Shown piece after piece: positions 1-6,946 of a DNA stretch of 12,170 nt. The DNA is from Candidatus Schekmanbacteria bacterium (GTDB taxonomy: Bacteria; CSSED10-310; JACPHN01): NCBI GenBank assembly GCA_016188575.1, contig JACPHN010000193.1, positions 1 through 12,170 on the forward strand, given 5' to 3'. The position numbers and the translations under genes are program-made. The notes beneath the pieces are model-generated. The model was not told where the DNA came from. It did no database searches and saw only the letters and a list, made by a program, of their open reading frames with translations. Each line of letters starts with the position of its first letter. The stretch's first letter is position 1.

Positions 1-390
1 GCTGGAGGCAGTCAGACCCCGAGCCAGGTCATCCTCGGTTCCGTGCACGAGTGTGCGCGCCACCGCCGTCACCCGGCCCTCCCGGAAGGTTTTGTTCACG
101 GTGGCGTAGGCGGCGCCAGCAGGCCATTGGCGGTAGGGCTTCCGAGGTCGGCCGCGCTTGCCCGTCTTCGAAGGAACGATGGTCTGACCGTACTGCTCGA
201 GAAGGATGTCCGCGTACGTGGCGCAGTCGTCGGTGGTGGTAAGACGAGGTGGGACGTTACCTGTGCGCTCGGCAAAATCCGCGACCACCTCCGCGAGGGT
301 GTCGCGGTCGCGCTTTCCGATGATGAACGAGACTACCAAACGACTTTCCACATCAATGGCGGTGTGGTCCCACTGACCCCTTCCGAACGC
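1..390 (-). pseudogene. IS1-like DDE transposase fragment (runs off left edge)
   Basis: The minus-strand frame with codons starting at positions 1, 4, 7 and so on is open and reads as the middle of a DDE transposase. It holds GQWDHTAIDVESRL (first catalytic Asp region), then VSFIIGKRDRDTLAEVV, then LTTTDDCATYADILLEQYG (second Asp region), then a basic KRGRPRKPYRQWPAG stretch and TVNKTFREGRV. This layout fits the IS1-like InsB proteins with the W-x-x-T-A-I-D signature. The expected C-terminal Glu motif would lie beyond position 1. The N-terminal part is missing: recognisable similarity fades around 378-390, where the promoter region of the antitoxin gene begins, and there is no sensible start codon there. 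It is therefore a truncated remnant, at least at its 5' end. The family assignment comes from remembered motifs, not a search. Confidence 0.65.
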
Positions 391-420
391 AGATCGAATG
401 GTGTATAAACACCGATACAC
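381..420 (+). promoter_or_regulatory. Putative promoter and operator of the RHH/PIN module
   Basis: A good -10 candidate TATAAA lies at 404-409, with a weak -35 TTCCGA at 381-386 (17-base spacing). Overlapping it is a perfect inverted repeat, GTGTAT at 401-406 and ATACAC at 415-420, separated by AAACACCG. That 8-mer recurs as a direct repeat at 423-430, next to the ribosome-binding site. RHH antitoxins usually repress their own promoter by binding short repeats placed like this. The repeats are seen in the sequence; the regulatory role is inferred. Confidence 0.45.
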
Positions 421-439
421 ACAAACACCGGAGAAACTC

Positions 440-679
440 ATGAGTACAGTCCGCTGGAACATCGCCGTGGCGACAGAACTGGATCAGTCCGTGCGCATGT
501 TCATCGCCGCACAGGGCGGCGGCCACAAGGGCGACTTGTCCCGCTTCATCGAGGAGGCGGTTCGCACCTACCTCCTGGATCGCGCTGTCGAGCAGGCCAA
601 GGCGGCTACCGCTGGCATGAGCGAGGCCGATGTGACCGACCTGATCGATGAGGCGGTGCAATGGGCGCGTGAGCACTGA
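440..679 (+). CDS. Ribbon-helix-helix antitoxin of a PIN toxin pair
   Basis: This 79-residue protein is the likely antitoxin and autorepressor of the following PIN gene. The N-terminus VRWNIAV (residues 4-10) would form the RHH beta-strand, followed by helices around VRMFIAA and KGDLSRFIEEAVRTYLL. The C-terminal half (AKAATAGMSEADVTDLIDEAVQWA) is acidic and helical, as expected of a toxin-binding arm. I chose the start at 440 because GGAG at 430-433 sits six bases before it; the in-frame ATG at 398 lies inside the promoter repeats. The stop codon overlaps the toxin start by one base (TGATG), a usual arrangement for coupled antitoxin and toxin genes. The RHH assignment is from family resemblance, with no search run. 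Confidence 0.8.
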   Translation: MSTVRWNIAVATELDQSVRMFIAAQGGGHKGDLSRFIEEAVRTYLLDRAVEQAKAATAGMSEADVTDLIDEAVQWAREH

Positions 680-1098
680 TGCGCGTCATTCTGGACACCA
701 ACGTGCTGCTCGGCGCGCTGATCTCGCCGCACGGCCCGTCTGACACTATCTACCGCGCTTGGCGTGCAACCCGGTTCGAGTTGGTCACATCGGCGGCACA
801 ACTCGACGAGCTGCGGCGCGTGAGCCGTTACCCCAAGCTCAAGGCTATCCTGCCTGCTCACCGCATCGGCACGATGGTGAACAACATACAGCGCGCCATC
901 GTGCTGGAAACACTACCGGCTTTGCCGGATGGCATCGAGGCGAGCGATCCAAACGACGAATTCTTGCTTGCCATGGCCTTGGCAGGCGAAGCCGATTATC
1001 TCGTGACCGGCGACCGCCACGCTGGGCTGCTGCAACGCGGCAGCATAGGGCGTGCGCGCATCGTCACCCCAGCCGTCTTCTGCGCCGAGGCGCTGTAA
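679..1098 (+). CDS. PIN-domain toxin (putative ribonuclease)
   Basis: This 139-residue protein resembles the PIN toxin family that pairs with RHH antitoxins. PIN toxins are Mg-dependent endoribonucleases that usually cut tRNA or other RNA and slow growth when the antitoxin is lost. The acidic residues expected in the active site are present: Asp6 in ILDTNVLLGAL, Glu44 in QLDELRRV, Asp93 in SDPNDEFLLAMA, and Asp112 in ADYLVTGDRH. Length is normal and nothing looks broken, so the module may still be active. It is translationally coupled to the antitoxin. Its stop lies only four bases before the start of a Tn3-type transposase gene, which suggests the pair travelled as part of that transposon. 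The RNA target cannot be deduced from sequence. Confidence 0.85.
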   Translation: MRVILDTNVLLGALISPHGPSDTIYRAWRATRFELVTSAAQLDELRRVSRYPKLKAILPAHRIGTMVNNIQRAIVLETLPALPDGIEASDPNDEFLLAMALAGEADYLVTGDRHAGLLQRGSIGRARIVTPAVFCAEAL

Positions 1099-1102
1099 CG
1101 CC

Positions 1103-2420
1103 ATGCCAGTGAGCTTCCTGTCCACCACGCAACGGGAACGCTACGGCTGCTATCCAGATGCCCTTTCCAGTAAGGAATTAGCGTGCTTCTTCCACCTGGA
1201 CGACGATGACCGTAAGTGGATTGCCACGAAGCGGCGCGACAGCAACCGCTTGGGCTATGCGCTGCAACTGACAACGGTGCGCTTTCTCGGCACCTTCCTG
1301 GAAGACCCGGCCGCCGTGCCCGGCGCAGTGCTGCATACGCTCTCGTCGCAGCTTGGTATTGCCGACGCGGCTTGCGTGCTCGCTTACCGTGAGAGCGAAC
1401 AGCGCTGGCGGCATACCACCGAAATTCGCGCCCGCTACGGCTATCGCGAGCTCGCCGCCAGCGGCGTGCAGTTCCGTCTCGGCCGCTGGCTGTGCGCCCT
1501 GTGCTGGACGGGCACCGACCGGCCCAGCGTGCTGTTCGATTACGCCAATGGCTGGCTGATCGGCCACAAGGTATTGCTGCCGGGCGTCACGGTGCTGGAA
1601 CGTTTTGTCGCCGAGGTGCGCTCGCGCATGGAGTCGCGCTTGTGGCGTCTGCTCGTGTGCAATGTAACGGATGCACAGCGACAACGCCTGAACGATCTGC
1701 TCAAGCCTGCCGAGGGCAGCCACCAGTCCTGGCTGGATCGTCTACGCAAGGGGCCGGTTCGTGTCAGCGCCCCGGCGCTCGTGCGGGCGTTGCAGCGCAT
1801 CGAGACCGTGCGCGGCTTGGGGATCAAGCTGCCCGGAACCCATGTACCGCCGAGCCGTATTGCGGCATTGGCGCGGTTCGCTAGAACCGTCAAGGTCTCC
1901 GCCGTGGCCCGACTGCCGGACGCGCGCCGCATTGCTACGCTGGTGGCTTTCGTCCACTGCCTCGAGGCCAGCGCGCCGGCATCGTCAGCAAGGCATGGCA
2001 GCGACATGTCGTGCAGGCCGGTGGTCGGATTAATGCCACAGCCTACGCCTTTTGCACGCTCGACAAGCTCCGCGGCGCGCTCCGCCGTCGCGATGTGTTC
2101 GTCAGTCCCAGTTGGCGCTACGCGGACCCGCGTGCCGGATTACTCACCGGTGCCGAGTGGGAGGCAGCACGGCCCATCGTCTGCCGCTCGCTCGGCCTGA
2201 GCGAGCAGCCCGATGAGACCCTGACCGCACTGACACGCGAGTTGGATGAGACCTACCGGCGCGTCGCCGCCCGCCTGCCCGAGAGCGACGCGATGCGTTT
2301 CGAGGCCGTCGGTGACAAGACGGAACTGGTCCTCATCCACTGGAAGCGATGCAGGAGCCGTCTTCGTTGATTACACTGCGCAACGAGATCAAGGCACGTA
2401 TGCCACGCGTCGAGCAATAA
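1103..2420 (+). pseudogene. tnpA: Tn3-family transposase, decayed
   Basis: The first frame (1103-about 1975, ~290 codons) is a normal Tn3 TnpA N-terminus starting MPVSFLSTTQRERYG and containing LACFFHLDDDDRKWIATKRR (DNA-binding, DUF4158-like). After LVAFVHCLEASA the reading frame changes: from about 1981 a different frame gives IVSKAWQRHVV and LRGALRRRDVFVSPSWRYAD, a much later TnpA segment. Roughly 150-200 codons are therefore deleted at the junction (about 1972-1982). Near 2331-2340 one base is missing, and a third frame gives PLEAMQEPSSLITLRNEIKA before ending at TAA 2418-2420. The whole C-terminal DDE catalytic half is absent; intact TnpA is about 950-1000 residues. It cannot be an active transposase. 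The start just after the PIN gene suggests translational coupling when intact. Confidence 0.85.
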
Positions 2421-2422
2421 TC

Positions 2423-2610
2423 TCACCCACGGTCCTCGAAGGCGTCAAGTATCTCATCGGGGGGCGGCTCAAAGAAGCTCGGCGGCACCTCGACCTTGCC
2501 CAGGGCAGTTCCCGGTGCTCGCATTCGCGTGCCGGGGTCGGCGGGAACAAGGCACGCGACCGGACGGCCATGGCGCGCAGTGATGATTTCTTCGCCCGCT
2601 TCGACTGCAG
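2423..2610 (-). pseudogene. Phd/YefM-type antitoxin remnant
   Basis: Read on the minus strand, this frame ends at a TGA (2425-2423) and encodes KLIAAVEAGEEIITARHGRP, then VACLVPADPG and a C-terminal PPPDEILDAFEDRG. This is the body of a prevent-host-death family antitoxin, whose usual form is E-A-K-T-x-x-S-x-L-I-x-x-V-E-x-G-E-E-I-x-I-A-R-x-G-x-P-V-A. The N-terminal 15-20 residues are lost: one codon before KLIAAVE there is an in-frame TGA and no good start upstream. No toxin gene follows; the sequence past its stop is the broken transposase. The piece begins two to three bases after the transposase fragment ends, so a deletion junction lies at about 2411-2422. Not previously evident because it is short and lacks an ATG. 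Confidence 0.6.
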
Positions 2611-2841
2611 CTATCAGCTTTCAGTTGAACCAGCGGTGATTTCAGGTCATCTCCATCAGGGTTGCGCCGCGCATGCTGTTGCAGTACTGTTCCACTCGGT
2701 GCCGACTTCCATACAATTCGCGCCATAGTCAGCCCGGATGAGTAGATGAAAATGAAAGCAGGGTGTGGAACATCCGCCATGGAAAAGCACAAGCTATGGA
2801 TGCACCGTTGACTCCTTCCCCCGCCAGCGGGAGAAGGTAGG
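2611..2841. other. Intergenic region before the gas-vesicle operon
   Basis: No gene is supported here on either strand. Possible operon promoter elements are weak: TACAAT at 2712-2717 with TTCCAC at 2690-2695 (16-base spacing). I did not find a convincing sigma-54 -24/-12 element (TGGCAC-N5-TTGC). The only clear structure is the hairpin at 2814-2837, listed separately. Sequence between 2640 and 2810 is lower in GC than the operon and may be further mobile-element residue. Confidence 0.4.
2814..2837. repeat. REP-like hairpin overlapping the gvrA ribosome-binding site
   Basis: CCTTCCCCCGC (2814-2824) pairs with GCGGGAGAAGG (2827-2837) across a two-base loop, with ten of eleven positions complementary. 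The CTCC-CCGC-GCGG-GAGG core resembles extragenic palindromes common in proteobacteria. There is no T-run after it, so it is not a typical terminator. The right arm contains GAGAAGG, the best Shine-Dalgarno match for the ATG at 2842. Confidence 0.6.
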
Positions 2842-4314
2842 ATGCGTTTCGGAGCTCGGCAGATGACCCCCCCGGCCACTGCGCCGTCTCTGCTCGTCGT
2901 CGCCGAGAACGACGTGACCTGGCAGACAATTCGCCGGGCCTGCGCCAACCAACCCTGGCGGCTGATCTTGTGCCCTTCATGGGCCGAGGCGCCGGCAGCT
3001 ATCGAGTCTCTCGGACGCAACCTCGATCTCCTGGTCATCGAGACTCATCTACCCGGATCCTGCGCCACCGCGCTGCTCGACAGCACCCATTACACGGATC
3101 CCTCGCTGCCGATCATCATGGTGACTCCCCACGGAACGCCGAGAGCCGCCGTCGCCAGCATCCGCGCCGGTGCCTTCGACTACATTTCTCAACCGGTCGA
3201 CGAGGAGGACCTCGTCATCCGTCTCGCTGTCGCCATCGAACGGCGAGAGCTGATGCGCAAGCGGCCTCAGGCCGCGGTCGACGAAGAAGTCGAGCAATAC
3301 ATGGGTCCAAGCCGTGCCGTGAGCGAGCTCGCCCGATTGGTTGGGCAGGTGGGTACATCCGAGCTTTCCGTGCTCATCGAGGGCGAGTCGGGAACCGGCA
3401 AGGAGTTTCTGGCGAGAAGGCTGCATGCGCTCAGCCCTCGCCGCCGCGGGCCGTTCATTGCCGTCGACTGCGGTGCCATTCCGGAAACTCTCATCGAAAG
3501 CAAGTGCTTCGGCTACAAGAAAGGCAGCTTCACCGGCGCGGACGCCGACCGCGGCGGTTTTTTTCAGGCCGCGCACGGCGGCACGTTGTTCCTGGACGAA
3601 ATCGGCAACCTGCCGCTGGGGCACCAGCCGCGCCTGCTGCGCGCCCTCGAGCGACGTGAGGTGCTCCCGGTCGGCGCCACGTCACCGGTTCCCGTCGACG
3701 TGCGCGTCATCAGCGCCACCAACTTGTCGCTCACCGGCCGTGTGCTTCCCAAGGCCTTTCGCGAGGACCTTTTCCACCGCCTCGCCGAGTTCCCGATCCG
3801 CATCCCGCCACTTCGCGAACGGCCGGAGGATATCCTCTTTCTCGCTCACAAGTTTCTCGAAGACGCCTGCCGCGAGATGGACAAACCCCTGACGAGCTTC
3901 AGCCCGATCGCCCAACAGCAGCTCGCCATGTACGACTGGCCCGGCAATGTGCGCGAGCTCCGCAGCGCCGTCCGTCGCGCGGTCGTTGTCAGCTCCGGCG
4001 TGATCGCTTCCATCCCCATCGGGACATCGCAGCCCGACGGCCCGATCGGCGGGGTCACCCGCGTCGCCGCCAACGATGCCATCATCATCCACGCGCGTGC
4101 GGTGATCAACCTTCGCAATCTCGACCTCGACATGATTCCGCTCAAGAAAACCGTGAGTGAGGTCACGCACAAGATCGAGCGCGAAATCATCGCCGCCGTG
4201 CTCCAGAAGGTGAATGGAAACAAGAGCCACGCCGCTCGTTTACTAGATATCGACTACAAGACCATATATTCCAAGGTCAAGATGTACGGGCTTGAGAAGG
4301 ACGTCGTCGCATGA
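2842..4314 (+). CDS. gvrA: NtrC-type sigma-54 activator with degenerate receiver, gas-vesicle regulator
   Basis: This 490-residue protein has three parts. Residues 15-135 are a receiver-like domain. Residues 155-385 are an AAA+ sigma-54 interaction domain: Walker A GESGTGKE 181-188, GSFTGA loop 228-233 (Ser for the usual Ala of GAFTGA), Walker B FLDEIG 250-255, FREDLFHRLAEFPIRIPPLRER 306-327, WPGNVREL 366-373. Residues 445-485 are a Fis-like helix-turn-helix (NGNKSHAARLLDIDYKTIYS). It should remodel sigma-54 RNA polymerase at distant promoters, presumably those of the gas-vesicle genes. The receiver has Glu67 where the phospho-accepting Asp belongs and Gln117 where the conserved Lys belongs, though Thr95 is kept, so ordinary phosphorylation control is unlikely. 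Start is uncertain: ATG 2842 has AGAAGG four bases upstream, and ATG 2863 (residue 8) has GGAG at 2851-2854. The stop overlaps gvpH as ATGA. The symbol rests on gene order. Confidence 0.85.
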   Translation: MRFGARQMTPPATAPSLLVVAENDVTWQTIRRACANQPWRLILCPSWAEAPAAIESLGRNLDLLVIETHLPGSCATALLDSTHYTDPSLPIIMVTPHGTPRAAVASIRAGAFDYISQPVDEEDLVIRLAVAIERRELMRKRPQAAVDEEVEQYMGPSRAVSELARLVGQVGTSELSVLIEGESGTGKEFLARRLHALSPRRRGPFIAVDCGAIPETLIESKCFGYKKGSFTGADADRGGFFQAAHGGTLFLDEIGNLPLGHQPRLLRALERREVLPVGATSPVPVDVRVISATNLSLTGRVLPKAFREDLFHRLAEFPIRIPPLRERPEDILFLAHKFLEDACREMDKPLTSFSPIAQQQLAMYDWPGNVRELRSAVRRAVVVSSGVIASIPIGTSQPDGPIGGVTRVAANDAIIIHARAVINLRNLDLDMIPLKKTVSEVTHKIEREIIAAVLQKVNGNKSHAARLLDIDYKTIYSKVKMYGLEKDVVA

Positions 4315-4829
4315 AAAAAAGCGAAAGTCGGGAGTCCTCATTTGACGTCGGAGGCATATTCAAGGGGCTCGGTGACCTCGTCGCCAAGCTCGGCGACCTC
4401 GCCGAAAAAGGCGCGGAGCTGCGCCGGGAGACCAGGATCGCCGGGGGACCGAAGAGCGAGCTTCGCGGTGTCTACGGCTTTTCCATCCGCATCGGCGGAA
4501 GGGGTGACAGCAAGCTCAAGGTGGAGCCCTTTGGGAACATCAAGCAGGACGCGGAGGGCGATACCACCGTTTCGGAGGAACGCGAACCCATTGTCGACGT
4601 TTTCGACGAGGATGACCACGTGCTGGTTGTTGCCGAGCTTCCTGGCGCCGAGGAGGCCACCATCCACGTCGGCCTGGAAGGCGACGTGTTGCTCCTCAGC
4701 GCCTCCGGTGCGGGACGCAAGTATGTCAAGGAGCTGCTGCTTCCCGAAGGGCTCGACCCTGACGCCATCGAGCGCTCCTTCCGCAACGGTGTGTTGCAGC
4801 TCACGCTGACCCGGAAGCGCGGGCAGTGA
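4311..4829 (+). CDS. gvpH: Hsp20/alpha-crystallin-like gas vesicle protein
   Basis: This 172-residue protein has an alpha-crystallin domain at about residues 91-168: REPIVDVFDEDDHVLVVAEL starts it, and RNGVLQLTLTRK near the end matches the conserved x-N-G-V-L-x-x-x-L strand of small heat-shock proteins. Residues 1-85 are charged and low-complexity (FKGLGDLVAKLGDLAEKGAE), as in GvpH proteins rather than typical Hsp20. The C-terminus is short and lacks the I-x-I anchoring motif used for large oligomer assembly, so it may act as a dimer. The likely role is binding or protecting hydrophobic gas-vesicle components during shell assembly. It starts at an ATGA overlap with gvrA, with AAGGA about 11 bases upstream, and its own stop overlaps the next gene as GTGA. 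A run of seven A directly follows the start codon. Confidence 0.85.
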   Translation: MKKSESRESSFDVGGIFKGLGDLVAKLGDLAEKGAELRRETRIAGGPKSELRGVYGFSIRIGGRGDSKLKVEPFGNIKQDAEGDTTVSEEREPIVDVFDEDDHVLVVAELPGAEEATIHVGLEGDVLLLSASGAGRKYVKELLLPEGLDPDAIERSFRNGVLQLTLTRKRGQ

Positions 4830-6946
4830 TCTCCCTGACCATCGCGGAAGCGCTGCCCCGAGACGTCGGCCGCGGTATCGCGCGGCTCGATCCCGAGCAT
4901 CTCCGGGTGCTCGGGGTCGAAATCGGGGGCCTGGTGGAGGTGACCGGGAAACGCGCCGCGTATGCGCGCGCCATGCCGACGTTTCCCGAGCAGCGCGGCC
5001 GGTCGCTGCTACAGCTCGACGGCCTGGCCCGCGAGAACGCCTGCTGCAGTCTGGGCGAAAAAGTGCGCGTCGTCCCGGCGCAGGGCGCGCCGGCGGCGCG
5101 CGCGACCCTGGAGCCGATCGGCGCCGGGACGCTGCGCCAGGAAGGCAAATACGTGGCGAGCCTCCTCGACGGTTTGGCGGTGCAGGAGGGAGATCGGGTG
5201 CGCGCCACCCTATTCGGCAGCCAGTGGGTTGATTTCCGCGTCACCGCCACGCGCCCCAAGGGCGTCGTGCTGATATGCCCGACCACCCTGGTGCATTTCC
5301 AGGAGCCCACCGGTGAGCGCGAAGGGAAGGCCGGGATCACCTACGAGGACATCGGCGGCCTCGGCGATCAGCTCGACCGCATTCGCGAGACGATCGAGCT
5401 GCCGCTCAAATACCCCGAGGTGTTCTCGAAGCTGGGGATCTCGGCGCCGAAGGGAGTGCTGCTGCACGGCCCGCCGGGCAGCGGCAAGACACTCATCGCC
5501 CGCGCCGTTGCCAACGAGGTCGATGCGACCTTCTTCGCGGTGAACGGGCCCGAGATCATTCACAAGTTCTACGGGGAGTCGGAAGCGCACCTGCGACAGA
5601 TCTTCGAGACGGCGTCACGGCGCGTTCCCGCGATCATCTTTCTGGACGAGATCGACGCCATCGCGCCAAAACGCGAGCGCGTCCTCGGCGAGGTAGAGAA
5701 GCGGGTCGTCGCGCAGCTCCTGGCGCTCATGGATGGAATGGCGGCGCGGGGCCAGGTGATCGTCATCGGCGCGACGAATATCCCGGACGCCATGGATCCC
5801 GCGTTACGCCGCCCGGGCCGTTTCGACCGCGAGATCCAGATTCCCGTTCCCGACGCGCGCGGCCGGCAGGAAGTCCTGGAAATCCACTCCCGCGGCATGC
5901 CGATCGGCGCCGACGTCGATCTTCGCCGGCTCGCGGAGATCACGCACGGCTTCGTCGGCGCGGATCTCGCGGCGCTCTGCAGGGAGGCCGCCATGATCTG
6001 CCTGCGCACGATCATCCCCGATATCGACTTTGCCGCCGCCCAGATTCCCTACGAGCGGCTGACGGCACTTACCGTCGGCATGGACCACTTTCTTGAGGCC
6101 ATCCGCAAAATCGAACCGTCCGCCATTCGGGAGATCTTTTCGGAGGTTCCGGACGTGACCTGGGACGACGTCGGCGGCCTCGGGGAGATCAAGGAGCGCC
6201 TGAAGGAATCGGTGCTCTGGCCGATCCAGCACGCCGAACGGTTTCGCCAGGCGAAGGTCGAGCCGCCACGGGGCCTGCTGCTCTCCGGAAGCCCGGGAAC
6301 CGGCAAGACGCTGCTCGCCCGGGCGCTGGCCCGCGAAAGCGGCGTCAACTTCGTTTCTGTAAAGGGGCCGCAGCTCCTGTCGATGTACGTGGGGGAATCG
6401 GAGCGCGCGGTGCGTGAGCTGTTCCGCAAGGCGCGGCAGGTCGCGCCCACCCTGGTGTTCATCGACGAGATCGATGCGCTCGTGCCGCGGCGGGCCTCGG
6501 TGGGCAGCGATTCGCACGTGACCGAGCGCGTCGTGAGCCAGTTTCTCAGCGAAATGGACGGCATCGAGGGGCTCCGGGGCGTCTTCGTGCTCGCCGCCAC
6601 CAACCGCGCTGAGCTGTTGGACCCCGCGCTGCTGCGGCCAGGGCGTTTCGAGAGCGTGCTCGAGGTACCGCTTCCGGACGCTGCGGGGTTGCGCGAGATA
6701 TACGGGGTGCATACGCGCGGCAAGCCGCTGGCGCCGGATGTGGATGTGGCAGCGCTGGCGGACTGTTCGGCGGGGCTCACGGGGGCGGAAGTCGAGGGGA
6801 TCTGCCGGCGGGCCGCGATGCTCGCAATCCGCCGTGTGGTGGAGGCCGAGGCAAGCGCTGCGTCGATACCGCCGCTGACGATTGGCCGTCTGGATCTTGT
6901 CGCGGCGGCCGCCGAGCGCGGAGTTGAGCTGAGATGGCCGGAATGA
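4826..6946 (+). CDS. gvpZ: CDC48/p97-type double AAA+ ATPase of the gas-vesicle locus
   Basis: This 706-residue protein has the full CDC48/VAT architecture: an N-domain (residues 1-165) and two AAA+ modules. D1 has Walker A GPPGSGKT 215-222, Walker B IIFLDEID 270-277 and arginine-finger region RRPGRFD 328-334. D2 has GSPGTGKT 488-495, LVFIDEID 543-550 and RPGRFE 604-609. Both pore loops carry aromatic residues (KFYGESE 247-253, MYVGESE 520-526), the pattern of ATPases that thread substrates through the ring. All catalytic motifs are intact. It should form a cytoplasmic hexamer that unfolds or disassembles protein complexes; gas-vesicle shell or accessory proteins are the inferred clients. The start is GTG within a GTGA overlap with gvpH. 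It has no archaeal-type HbYX proteasome-docking tail, so it probably works without a protease. The symbol is by analogy with the Serratia locus, as I recall it. Confidence 0.85.
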   Translation: MISLTIAEALPRDVGRGIARLDPEHLRVLGVEIGGLVEVTGKRAAYARAMPTFPEQRGRSLLQLDGLARENACCSLGEKVRVVPAQGAPAARATLEPIGAGTLRQEGKYVASLLDGLAVQEGDRVRATLFGSQWVDFRVTATRPKGVVLICPTTLVHFQEPTGEREGKAGITYEDIGGLGDQLDRIRETIELPLKYPEVFSKLGISAPKGVLLHGPPGSGKTLIARAVANEVDATFFAVNGPEIIHKFYGESEAHLRQIFETASRRVPAIIFLDEIDAIAPKRERVLGEVEKRVVAQLLALMDGMAARGQVIVIGATNIPDAMDPALRRPGRFDREIQIPVPDARGRQEVLEIHSRGMPIGADVDLRRLAEITHGFVGADLAALCREAAMICLRTIIPDIDFAAAQIPYERLTALTVGMDHFLEAIRKIEPSAIREIFSEVPDVTWDDVGGLGEIKERLKESVLWPIQHAERFRQAKVEPPRGLLLSGSPGTGKTLLARALARESGVNFVSVKGPQLLSMYVGESERAVRELFRKARQVAPTLVFIDEIDALVPRRASVGSDSHVTERVVSQFLSEMDGIEGLRGVFVLAATNRAELLDPALLRPGRFESVLEVPLPDAAGLREIYGVHTRGKPLAPDVDVAALADCSAGLTGAEVEGICRRAAMLAIRRVVEAEASAASIPPLTIGRLDLVAAAAERGVELRWPE

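Noticed and set aside
43-408. 121-codon plus-strand open frame at the left edge
   Set aside because: The opposite strand encodes recognisable transposase motifs over the same bases; the plus-strand product resembles nothing.
1052-1102. Upstream in-frame start for the Tn3 transposase
   Set aside because: It would overlap the end of the PIN gene; MPVSFLSTTQRERYG at 1103 is the usual Tn3 transposase N-terminus.
2640-2700. Possible sigma-54 promoter (GG-N10-GC) before the operon
   Set aside because: A bare GG-N10-GC occurs by chance, and the surrounding bases do not match TGGCAC or TTGC.
2246-2728. 160-codon plus-strand open frame
   Set aside because: It overlaps the transposase remnant in another frame and then the antisense of the Phd remnant; no recognisable features.
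2814-2837. Hairpin as an intrinsic terminator
   Set aside because: No T-run follows, and a start codon lies five bases downstream.
4314-4320. Run of seven A at the start of gvpH as a slippage site
   Set aside because: It directly follows the start codon, where Lys-Lys codons are common, and no alternative product is evident.
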